This document shows positions 57,641 through 64,000 of a stretch of DNA of 64,000 nucleotides, piece by piece. Location of the stretch: assembly GCF_000017505.1 (NCBI RefSeq), contig NC_009675.1, positions 2,356,001 to 2,420,000 on the forward strand. Direction: 5' to 3'. The notes under the pieces are model-generated. The model made no database searches, was not told the origin of the DNA, and worked only from the letters and a program-made list of their open reading frames with translations. Each line of letters opens with the position of its first letter. Position 1 is the stretch's first letter. This DNA is from Anaeromyxobacter sp. Fw109-5 (GTDB lineage Bacteria; Myxococcota; Myxococcia; Myxococcales; Anaeromyxobacteraceae). A program made the position numbers and the translations under genes.

Positions 57641-58765
57641 GTGCCCCACCATCTTCCGATCGTCCTGGACGGCAGCGCCGGAGAGGGGGGCGGCCAGATC
57701 CTCAGGACGGCCCTCGCGCTCGCGGCCATCACCGGGAAGCCCTTCGCCATCGACCGCATCCGCGCGAACCGCGAGAAGGCAGGGTTGCGCCCGCAGCACC
57801 GCGAGGCCGCGCGCGCCGTGGCCCGGCTGTGCGACGCTCGGCTCGAAGGGGACGAGGTCGGCGCGACTCGCCTCGAGTTCGTGCCGCGGCGACCCGTGCG
57901 GGCGGGCGAGTGGGCGTTCGACATCGGCACGGCCGGCTCGACGCCGCTCCTGTTCCAGACCGTCTGCTGGCCGCTCGCGCTCGCCGGCGCGCCGTCCACG
58001 CTGACCTTGCGAGGTGGCACGCACCAGGACCACGCGCCGAGCTTCCACTACCTCGCGCTCGTGTGGGCGCCGGCGGTGGCGCGGCTCGGGTTCCGCTTCG
58101 AGCTGGGCCTCCAGGCGGCGGGGTTCTACCCGGAGGGCGGCGGCGAGTTCACCGCGCGCGTCGAGCCCGCGCACGCGATGCCGGCGCTCGACCTGCGCCA
58201 CCGCGGCACGCTGCAGGACGTGGAGGTCGTCTCGATGGTGTGCGGCCTCGGGTTCGAGGTCGCCGAGCGGCAGGCGGCGCGCGCGATGCGCCTGCTGCGC
58301 GACGCCGGCATCTCCGCCCAGGCGGAGCGCGTCCCCCTGCCGTCGCGAGCTTCGCGCGGGGGGCACGTCCTCGTCGTCTCGACCTTCCAGCGCGGCCGGG
58401 CCGGACACGGTGCGGTGGGAGAGCCCGATCGCTCGCCGGAGGAGACCGCGGAGGAGGCGGTGCGCGACTTCCGGGCCTACCTCGAGGGCGGCGCCGCCCT
58501 GGATCGCCACCTCGGCGACCAGCTCCTCCTGCCCGCCGCGCTGCTCGCCGCGGGCCTCGTCCCGGCGGCGCCGGGCGTCGTGCCCACGACGCGCTACACG
58601 GTCCACGCGGTGACGAAGCACCTCACCACGAACGCCGACGTGATCCGCCGCTTCCTCGACGTGGAGATCGCGATCACGGGCGGCGAGGGCGAGGAGGGCG
58701 ACGTGCGCGTGCAGCCCCCGGGCGCCACCGCGGAGGTGGTGCCGCTGCCCCCGTCGCCCCAGTAG
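57641..58765 (+). CDS. rtcA: RNA 3'-terminal phosphate cyclase
   Basis: 374 aa, GTG start. It turns an RNA 3'-phosphate into a 2',3'-cyclic phosphate via an RtcA-AMP intermediate. Family marks: IVLDGSAGEGGGQILRTALAL, RANREKAGLRPQH, GTAGSTPLLFQT, GFYPEGGGEF, and LDRHLGDQLLLPAAL with the adenylated His. RtcB, usually its partner in RNA repair, is not nearby, and no sigma-54 RtcR-type regulator adjoins. The C-terminus has a short Glu/Gly-rich tail. Stands alone on the plus strand. Confidence 0.95.
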   Translation: MPHHLPIVLDGSAGEGGGQILRTALALAAITGKPFAIDRIRANREKAGLRPQHREAARAVARLCDARLEGDEVGATRLEFVPRRPVRAGEWAFDIGTAGSTPLLFQTVCWPLALAGAPSTLTLRGGTHQDHAPSFHYLALVWAPAVARLGFRFELGLQAAGFYPEGGGEFTARVEPAHAMPALDLRHRGTLQDVEVVSMVCGLGFEVAERQAARAMRLLRDAGISAQAERVPLPSRASRGGHVLVVSTFQRGRAGHGAVGEPDRSPEETAEEAVRDFRAYLEGGAALDRHLGDQLLLPAALLAAGLVPAAPGVVPTTRYTVHAVTKHLTTNADVIRRFLDVEIAITGGEGEEGDVRVQPPGATAEVVPLPPSPQ

Positions 58766-58774
58766 CCGCGGGAC

Positions 58775-59722
58775 CTACACCCAGCGCCTCCGGCGGAAGA
58801 ACGCCCAGAGCGCGAGCGGCATCACCGCCACGACCGAGAGGACGAGCGGCACGGCGATCCGTGGCGGGACGATCTGGAGGTTCATCCCGAAGAACCCCGC
58901 GACGAAGTTGAGCGGCAGGAAGATCGTCGCCACGAGCGTGAGCCGGGCGGTGAGCCCCGAGAGCCGGTTGTTGGTGCGCGACAGGTACGCATCCATGGCG
59001 GAGGCGAGGAGGTCGCGGCTGGTGTCGATCTCCTCCGCGAGCCGGACGGTGTGGTCGACGACGTTGCGGAAGTAGATGGCGGTCGCCTCCCGGACGAGGG
59101 GCTGACCCGGGCGCGCCAATCCGGCGAAGACCTCGCGCTGCGGGGCGAGGCGCCGGCGGAGCAGCCCGTGCGTCCGGCGCGCCGCGACGATGCGAGGGAG
59201 CAGGTCCTCGTCGGGCGCGACCCCGTCCGGCTGGGACGCGAGGTCGGCGAGCTCCTCGACCTCCTCCGTGAGGGCGTCGGCGAGGGCGAAGTGCACGTCG
59301 GTCATCGCGTCGTGGACGAGGTAGAGCGCGAAGTCCGGGCCGCGCTCGAGGAGGGCGGGCTCCTCGGCGCAGCGGGCGAAGACGCGGTCGAGCTCGGCGA
59401 GGGGAACGCGGTGGACCGTCACGACGGCCTCGGCGGTGAGGAACGCGTGCAGCTCGTGCGAGCGCAGGTCGGTGTCGTCGGGCGTGGGCGCCACGCGGTG
59501 CACCACGCAGAACAGGCTCTCCGGGTACGGCTCGTACTTGGGCCGCTGGTCCTCGTGGGCGCAGTCCTCCAGCGCGAGCGGGTGGAACCCGAAGGTCGCC
59601 CCCAGGAACGCGAGCGTCTCTGCGTCCGGCGTGCAGTCGATCCAGAGCCGCGCACCGCGCTGGACGAGCTCCCGCCCGCCGGCCGTCACGCGCCCCGCCT
59701 CCCACCGGATCACTCGAAGCAC
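58775..59722 (-). CDS. corA: CorA-family divalent-cation transporter
   Basis: 315 aa. The large cytoplasmic N-domain (PLALEDCAHEDQRPKYEPY; LVHDAMTDVHFALADAL) is followed by the long stalk helix and two C-terminal transmembrane helices. The signature loop FFGMNLQ (GMN) lies between them (VATIFLPLNFVAGFFGMNL; IAVPLVLSVVAVMPLALW). Basic C-terminus RRRRW. It passes Mg2+ (also Co2+/Ni2+) as a pentamer. Converges on rtcA with 9 nt between. Confidence 0.93.
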   Translation of the reverse strand: MLRVIRWEAGRVTAGGRELVQRGARLWIDCTPDAETLAFLGATFGFHPLALEDCAHEDQRPKYEPYPESLFCVVHRVAPTPDDTDLRSHELHAFLTAEAVVTVHRVPLAELDRVFARCAEEPALLERGPDFALYLVHDAMTDVHFALADALTEEVEELADLASQPDGVAPDEDLLPRIVAARRTHGLLRRRLAPQREVFAGLARPGQPLVREATAIYFRNVVDHTVRLAEEIDTSRDLLASAMDAYLSRTNNRLSGLTARLTLVATIFLPLNFVAGFFGMNLQIVPPRIAVPLVLSVVAVMPLALWAFFRRRRWV

Positions 59723-59815
59723 GCGCCCGCCTCCCCGCGCCCCGGACGATCCGGGCGCCGGGGGGAGCCTAGCATCGCGTGGCGGCGGGCGGCGTCATGG
59801 TGTAAGCGAGGGTCC

Positions 59816-60202
59816 GTGCGGAGCCCCGTCCTCGCCCTCGTGATCGCCGCGGTCGTCGGCTGCGCTCCCCGCGCGGCGCGCCCGCCGCCGCCCGTCCGCG
59901 CCGGGACGCCGGAGGAGGCGTTGCGCGCCTTCACCGACGCCCTGCGGGAGGAGCGCTTCGCCGCGGCGCAGTCCCTGCTCTCCGCGCGCTGGCGAACGGC
60001 GTACACGCCGGAAAGGCTCGCCGTGGACCTTCGGGGCGCGGGTCCTGCCGGGCGCGAGGCGGCGCAGCGCGTCGCGTCGGCGCTCGCGGAGGGGGCCCCG
60101 CTCGAGCGGAACGGCGTCACCGCCCGCCTCCCACTCGGGGGTGATCGCGCCGCGTCGGTGGTCCGCGAGCAGGACGGCTGGAAGGTGGACGCCCTGGAGT
60201 GA
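59816..60202 (+). CDS. small lipoprotein, hypothetical
   Basis: 128 aa, GTG 59816. Signal MRSPVLALVIAAVVGC with lipobox VVGC (Cys16). A short Pro-rich linker leads to a ~100-residue domain: TPEEALRAFTDALREERFAA, ERLAVDLRGAGPAG, ending SVVREQDGWKVDALE. This pattern (helices then a beta-hairpin ending in DGWKVD) recalls NTF2-like/DUF4878-type lipoproteins. Divergent from corA (93 nt). Function unknown. Confidence 0.75.
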   Translation: MRSPVLALVIAAVVGCAPRAARPPPPVRAGTPEEALRAFTDALREERFAAAQSLLSARWRTAYTPERLAVDLRGAGPAGREAAQRVASALAEGAPLERNGVTARLPLGGDRAASVVREQDGWKVDALE

Positions 60203-60271
60203 GTCGTCGACGTCGAGCGGCGCTCACGCGGCGTTGAGAAGCCCCCGGGCGGCGGCTATAAAGGCGCTCCC

Positions 60272-61357
60272 ATGCCGCTCGATCCCACGACCGCCCTCGA
60301 CGCCCTCCGCAAGGTGATGGACCCCGAGCTCCGCCGCGACCTCGTGTCGCTCGGGATGGTGAAGGACGTCGTGGTCGAGGGCGACACCGTCCGGCTGAAG
60401 GTCGAGCTCACCACGCCGGCGTGCCCGCTCAAGGACACCATCGGCCGCGACGTGAAGGCGGCCCTGGAGGGCGCCGGGTTCCGCAGCGTCGAGCTGTCCT
60501 GGGGCGCCCAGGTCCGCGCGGCGCCGGGAGCCGCCCAGGGTCAGCTCACGCCGGGCGTGAAGAACATCATCCTCGTCGGTGCGGGCAAGGGCGGGGTCGG
60601 CAAGAGCACGGTGGCGGTGAACCTCGCAGCGGGTCTCGCGCGCACGGGGGCGAAGGTGGGCATCCTCGACGCGGACATCTACGGACCGTCCGTCCCCATG
60701 CTGACCGGCGTCACCGACCGGCCCACCTCCAGGGACGGCAAGAAGCTCGAGCCCCTCCACGCCCACGGCATGAAGGTGATGTCGATCGGGTTCCTCGTGG
60801 ATCCCGACCAGGCCCTCATCTGGCGCGGGCCGATGGTGACGGGCGCGCTCATCCAGCTGCTGCGCGACGTGAACTGGGGCGACCTCGACTACCTCGTCCT
60901 CGACCTGCCGCCGGGCACCGGCGACATCCCGCTCACGCTCGCCCAGAACGTCCGGGCCGCCGGCGTGGTGCTCGTGTCGACGCCGCAGGACCTCGCGCTC
61001 GCCGACGTCATCCGCGCGAAGCTCATGTTCGACAAGGTCTCCATCCCGGTGCTCGGCATCGTGGAGAACATGTCCGCCTTCGTCTGCCCTCACTGCCGCA
61101 GCGAGACCGCCATCTTCGACAAGGGCGGCGCGCGGACGGCCGCGGAGAAGATGGGCATCCGCTTCCTCGGGGACGTTCCCATCGACCTCGCCATCCGCGA
61201 GGGCGGCGACAAGGGGGTGCCGGTGGTCGTCGGGCAGCCGGACAGCCCGCAGGCCGCGGCGCTCCTCGCGGTGGCGAAGAACGTCGCGGGCGCGGTGAGC
61301 ACGCAGGTGCTGAAGGCGCCGCGCCTGCCGGTGATCGGCGCGCAGCCGCGCGCCTGA
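60272..61357 (+). CDS. apbC: Mrp/ApbC-family iron-sulfur cluster carrier ATPase
   Basis: 361 aa. N-terminal MIP18/DUF59 domain (~1-80: LDALRKVMDPELRRDLVSLG; TTPACPLKDTI). Then the ParA-like P-loop ATPase with deviant Walker GKGGVGKSTVAVNLA, ILDADIYGPSVPML, DYLVLDLPPGTGDIPLTLA and the cluster-binding CxxC in SAFVCPHCRSE. It transfers [4Fe-4S] clusters to apoproteins in the cytoplasm. It begins a plus-strand run with two small genes that follow within 11 nt and with overlap. Confidence 0.93.
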   Translation: MPLDPTTALDALRKVMDPELRRDLVSLGMVKDVVVEGDTVRLKVELTTPACPLKDTIGRDVKAALEGAGFRSVELSWGAQVRAAPGAAQGQLTPGVKNIILVGAGKGGVGKSTVAVNLAAGLARTGAKVGILDADIYGPSVPMLTGVTDRPTSRDGKKLEPLHAHGMKVMSIGFLVDPDQALIWRGPMVTGALIQLLRDVNWGDLDYLVLDLPPGTGDIPLTLAQNVRAAGVVLVSTPQDLALADVIRAKLMFDKVSIPVLGIVENMSAFVCPHCRSETAIFDKGGARTAAEKMGIRFLGDVPIDLAIREGGDKGVPVVVGQPDSPQAAALLAVAKNVAGAVSTQVLKAPRLPVIGAQPRA

Positions 61358-61367
61358 CGAGGCGACC

Positions 61368-61820
61368 ATGGAGCGACCGCCGCCGGAGCAGGACGATCCC
61401 TTCGCCCCGCCTGACGAGCTGCAGCTCGAAGGCGGTGACGCCGCCGAGGGCGGAGGGCCGCGCGGGCTCATCCCCGACGCGGTGAAGAAGGCGATCCTGG
61501 CCGGCGTGGGCGCGGTGTTCATGACGGAGGAGGGCGCCCGCCGGCTCGCGCGCGACTGGAAGTTGCCGAAGGACGTGATCGGCTTCGTCGGCACCCAGGC
61601 CCACGCCGCGAAGGACGAGATCCTGCGCGCGGTCGGCGACGAGATCCGGCGCTTCCTCCAGTCCGAGGCGCTCCGCCGCGAGTTCCTGAACGCGCTCGCG
61701 GACAGCACCGTCGAGGTGAAGATGGAGATCCGGGTGCGGCCGGACGCGCACGGCACGCCGCGCGCCGAGGTGAAGAGCGCCGCGCGGCGGAAGCCCGCGA
61801 AGAAGGGCCGCAAGCGGTGA
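61368..61820 (+). CDS. hypothetical protein of phasin-like character
   Basis: 150 aa, ATG 61368, 10 nt after apbC. An acidic disordered N-terminus (first ~30 residues) leads to helices (PDAVKKAILAGVGAVFMTEE; KDEILRAVGDEIRRFLQSEA). A beta-like VEVKMEIRVRP and a very basic tail (ARRKPAKKGRKR) follow. Amphipathic helices plus a Lys-rich tail recall phasin or DNA/granule-associated proteins, but no family is certain. It overlaps the next gene by 4 nt. Confidence 0.65.
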   Translation: MERPPPEQDDPFAPPDELQLEGGDAAEGGGPRGLIPDAVKKAILAGVGAVFMTEEGARRLARDWKLPKDVIGFVGTQAHAAKDEILRAVGDEIRRFLQSEALRREFLNALADSTVEVKMEIRVRPDAHGTPRAEVKSAARRKPAKKGRKR

Positions 61821-62155
61821 GGCGCGCCGCGCGTCTCCTGGCGCTGCTCGGCGCGATCGCGGTGGGGCTGTTCCTCGCCCGGGCGGCACCCGAGGACGTC
61901 GTGCTCGTCTACGATCTCCCCGGCGCGGCGGCCGCCACGACGCTCGACATCGAGCTCCGGCGGGACGGCGAGGTGATCCGGCGCGCGGAGTTCCCGGTGG
62001 GGGCGCGGGAGCGGCAGATCCGGCACGCGCTCCGGCTCCCACGCGGCCGTTACGGGCTCGCGTGGCGCACGGCCGGACCCGAGGGGGCGCGGCGCGGGGA
62101 GCGGGACCTCGAGGTGACGGAGGAGGGTACGATCGTGCTCCCGCTGGGGCGGTAG
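61817..62155 (+). CDS. exported hypothetical protein
   Basis: 112 aa, GTG 61817 overlapping the previous stop (GTGA). The N-terminal signal or anchor (LLALLGAIAVGLFLARAAP) is followed by a small beta-sandwich-like domain (EDVVLVYDLPGA, TLDIELRRDGEVIRRAEF, RYGLAWRT, ERDLEVTEEGTIVLPL). No cysteines in the mature part. Probably periplasmic. Function unknown; translational coupling suggests it works with the 61368 gene. Confidence 0.65.
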   Translation: MRRAARLLALLGAIAVGLFLARAAPEDVVLVYDLPGAAAATTLDIELRRDGEVIRRAEFPVGARERQIRHALRLPRGRYGLAWRTAGPEGARRGERDLEVTEEGTIVLPLGR

Positions 62156-62208
62156 CCCGGCGCTCTCCGCCCTGGCCTGCGCGCCGACCCCTGAACATCG
62201 TGAGGGAG

Positions 62209-62769
62209 ATGATCGACCTGCACTTCCTCGCGGATGGGCTCGCGGTCGGCGCACGGTTCCCGATGCAGGCGGCGGCTCGCCTGGCGGGAGAGCACAAGAT
62301 CACCAGGGTGGTCGACGTGCGCGTCGAGGCCTGTGACGACGCGGCCGTCCTCGCGCTCCACGGCATTTGCCTCCTGCACCTCCCCACCCACGACACCTGC
62401 GCCATCTCCCAGCGGATGATCCGGGAGGGCGTGTCCTTCGTCTGCCGGGCCCTCGAGCGCGGCGAGCGCGTCCTGGTTCACTGTCAGTACGGCATCGGAC
62501 GAAGCGCCCTGCTCGCGCTGTGCGTGCTCGTCGCGCGGGGCCGCGCGCCGCTCGAGGCGCTCGCGCTCGCCAAGGACGCGCGCCCGGTGGTGTCGCCGAG
62601 CCCGGAGCAGCTCGAGGCGTTCATCGAGTTCTGCGAGCGCCATCGCGGCGACGCCGGCGCTCCCTGGTCCGTGCCGACGTTCCACGAGCTCGCCGAGATC
62701 GCCTACCGCGACCTCGATGGCCGCGCCTCGCGGGAGGCGGCGCGGGCGGCCTCCACGCGCGCCGGCTAG
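62209..62769 (+). CDS. dual-specificity/tyrosine protein phosphatase
   Basis: 186 aa from ATG 62209; GTG 62200 three codons earlier is possible. The Cys-based phosphatase loop is canonical: [17 protein letters not shown] (HCx5RS). The general-acid region is [15 protein letters not shown] with Asp in a THD loop, and [18 protein letters not shown] precedes it. Size and motif fit the DSP/PTP group acting on phosphotyrosine or phosphoinositide-like substrates. It could counter the Hanks-type kinases of this organism. A separate promoter is likely, given 53 nt after the previous gene. Confidence 0.88.
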   Translation: MIDLHFLADGLAVGARFPMQAAARLAGEHKITRVVDVRVEACDDAAVLALHGICLLHLPTHDTCAISQRMIREGVSFVCRALERGERVLVHCQYGIGRSALLALCVLVARGRAPLEALALAKDARPVVSPSPEQLEAFIEFCERHRGDAGAPWSVPTFHELAEIAYRDLDGRASREAARAASTRAG

Positions 62770-62927
62770 CCCCGGCGCGCGCACCGCGGGCCCAAGGCTC
62801 CTGGCGGCGAGCTCGCGCTGGTCGCGCCCCGCCTGAGGTCTCGCCTCCGAAGCCCGTTCGGGACAGGCTCGGGGCGCTCATCACCACAGGCGGGACCGCG
62901 CCCACGCGGCCTGCACGGGAGGCGCGG

Positions 62928-63782
62928 ATGGCCATCGAGCGGATCGCGATCGTCGGGGCGGGGCAGATGGGGTCCGGCATCGCACAGGTCGCCGCGGCGG
63001 CCGGGCTCTCGGTCGTGCTCGCCGACGCCGCGCCGGAGCTGGCGCGCAAGGCCGTCGAGAAGCTCGGGGCGACCCTCGGCAAGCTGGTCGAGAAGGGCAA
63101 GATGTCCGCCGCCGATCGCGACGCGATCCTCGGCCGGATCGAGCCGGCCGCGCGCCTCGAGGACTGTGCCGGCGCGGACCTCGCGGTGGAGGCGATCGTC
63201 GAGAACGAGGGGGTGAAGAAGGAGCTCTTCCGCAAGCTCGACGCGCTCCTGCCCGCGCACGCGCTCCTCGCCTCCAACACGAGCTCGATCTCCATCACCG
63301 CGCTCGCCGCGGCCACGAGGCGGCCCGCGCAGGTCATCGGGATGCACTTCATGAACCCGCCGCCGGTGATGCAGCTCATCGAGATCGTCCGCGGCCTGCA
63401 GACCTCGGACGCCACCTACGAGGCCGTCGTCGCGCTCGCGAAGCGATTCGGCAAGACGACCGTCACCTCGAAGGACTCTCCGGGGTTCATCGTGAACCGG
63501 ATCCTCATCCCCCTCCTCAACGAGGCCTGCTTCGCGCTGCAGGAGGGGCTCGCCTCGCCGGAGGACATCGACGCCGGCGTGAAGCTGGGCCTCAACCACC
63601 CGATGGGCCCGCTCACGCTCGCGGACTTCATCGGCCTCGACACCTGCCTGTTCATCGCCGAGGTGCTGCACCGGGAGCTCGGCGACGACAAGTACCGGCC
63701 GGCCCCGCTGCTCCGCCAGTACGTCGCGGCGGGCTGGTACGGCCGGAAGACGGGCCGCGGCTTCTACCGCTACGACGCCTGA
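62928..63782 (+). CDS. hbd: 3-hydroxybutyryl-CoA dehydrogenase
   Basis: 284 aa, ATG 62928 after GGGAGG. NAD-binding [18 protein letters not shown] at the start, the catalytic stretch [30 protein letters not shown] with the active-site His, and C-terminal domain motifs [17 protein letters not shown] and [19 protein letters not shown]. It oxidises 3-hydroxyacyl-CoA or reduces acetoacetyl-CoA. An enoyl-CoA hydratase gene begins 33 nt later, so a beta-oxidation or butyrate-type unit continues beyond the window. Confidence 0.95.
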   Translation: MAIERIAIVGAGQMGSGIAQVAAAAGLSVVLADAAPELARKAVEKLGATLGKLVEKGKMSAADRDAILGRIEPAARLEDCAGADLAVEAIVENEGVKKELFRKLDALLPAHALLASNTSSISITALAAATRRPAQVIGMHFMNPPPVMQLIEIVRGLQTSDATYEAVVALAKRFGKTTVTSKDSPGFIVNRILIPLLNEACFALQEGLASPEDIDAGVKLGLNHPMGPLTLADFIGLDTCLFIAEVLHRELGDDKYRPAPLLRQYVAAGWYGRKTGRGFYRYDA

Positions 63783-63815
63783 CACGGCGGCCTCGGGCGG
63801 CCTTCGGAGACGACG

Positions 63816-64000
63816 ATGACCTACGAGAACATCCTGTGGGACGTGCAGGACGGGATCGGCACGCTGACCTTCAACCGGCCGAAGGTCCTGAACGCGATGA
63901 ACGCCCGGACCTTCGAGGAGCTCGCCGACCTGGTACGGGCGGTCGAGGCAGACCCGGCGCTCCGGGCGATCGTCGTGACCGGCGCCGGAGAGAAGGCCTT
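63816..64000 (+). CDS. enoyl-CoA hydratase/isomerase, N-terminal part
   Basis: ATG 63816, open to the window end (61 codons). MTYENILWDVQDGIGTLTFN is followed by RPKVLNAMNARTFEELADLV, then AIVVTGAGEKAF, the classical crotonase start with NRPKxLNAM. The oxyanion-hole and catalytic Glu regions lie beyond the window. It would add water to enoyl-CoA next to the 3-hydroxybutyryl-CoA dehydrogenase step. Confidence 0.88.
   Translation, partial: MTYENILWDVQDGIGTLTFNRPKVLNAMNARTFEELADLVRAVEADPALRAIVVTGAGEKA

Overview
The window is about 73-75% GC chromosomal DNA, almost entirely coding, with very strong G/C preference at third codon positions and frequent GTG starts. The gene set fits a myxobacterial (Myxococcota) chromosome, most likely Anaeromyxobacter or a close relative: a Ser/Thr kinase beside an FHA-domain sigma-54 activator, many lipoproteins, an anaerobe-type tandem pair of triheme c7 cytochromes, and housekeeping genes (mutL, mutS, lexA, lon, glnD, scpA/scpB, xerD, trpS). 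The genus is inferred from overall character, not from a database search. No rRNA, tRNA, CRISPR array, insertion sequence or prophage was seen.

Layout. 0-9.4 kb: end of pcm, a zinc-ribbon protein, an aminotransferase-like gene coupled to threonine synthase, tmk, a CinA-like domain protein, a monoheme lipoprotein, a fatty-acid desaturase and pgi. 9.4-13.8 kb: an acyltransferase with a hexanucleotide microsatellite, divergent mutL, then a non-coding stretch with three inverted repeats. 13.8-19.1 kb (minus): a signalling operon, Ser/Thr kinase, TPR protein, FHA-GAF-AAA sigma-54 activator, lipoprotein. 19.2-25.4 kb: epimerase-like gene, aldo/keto reductase divergent from a TetR regulator with twin operators between them, and lon. 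25.4-31.8 kb: a degenerate sensor kinase, then a metallophosphoesterase, an anchored protein and a coiled-coil/RelE-like fusion, then lexA and a membrane protein. 31.8-38.1 kb: UbiB-type kinase, mutS, a REPIN-like inverted repeat pair, two c7 cytochromes with twin terminators, and elbB. 38.2-46.4 kb: amidase, glnD, an ATP-grasp ligase translationally coupled to KGG-repeat proteins, a YrdC-like protein and xerD. 46.6-51.3 kb: M50 protease, trpS, scpA-scpB-rluB. 51.4-59.7 kb: HEAT lipoprotein, an ECF sigma/anti-sigma operon with an unusual STN-polymer-membrane fusion, an ion transporter, rtcA and corA. 59.8-64 kb: small lipoprotein, Mrp/ApbC, two unknowns, a tyrosine phosphatase, hbd and the start of an enoyl-CoA hydratase gene.

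The strongest candidate for an undescribed system is 43.1-44.7 kb. A RimK-type ATP-grasp ligase overlaps by 8 nt a protein made of exact 20-residue tandem repeats, a second single-unit version follows, and a terminator closes the unit. The organisation resembles peptide-modifying ATP-grasp (graspetide) operons, but the repeats are of the KGG stress-protein type. Other notable points are enzymes that lack the key family residue (aminotransferase without its PLP lysine, Tmk without its P-loop lysine), a phosphoesterase that appears to start at ATC, and the coiled-coil/RelE fusion.
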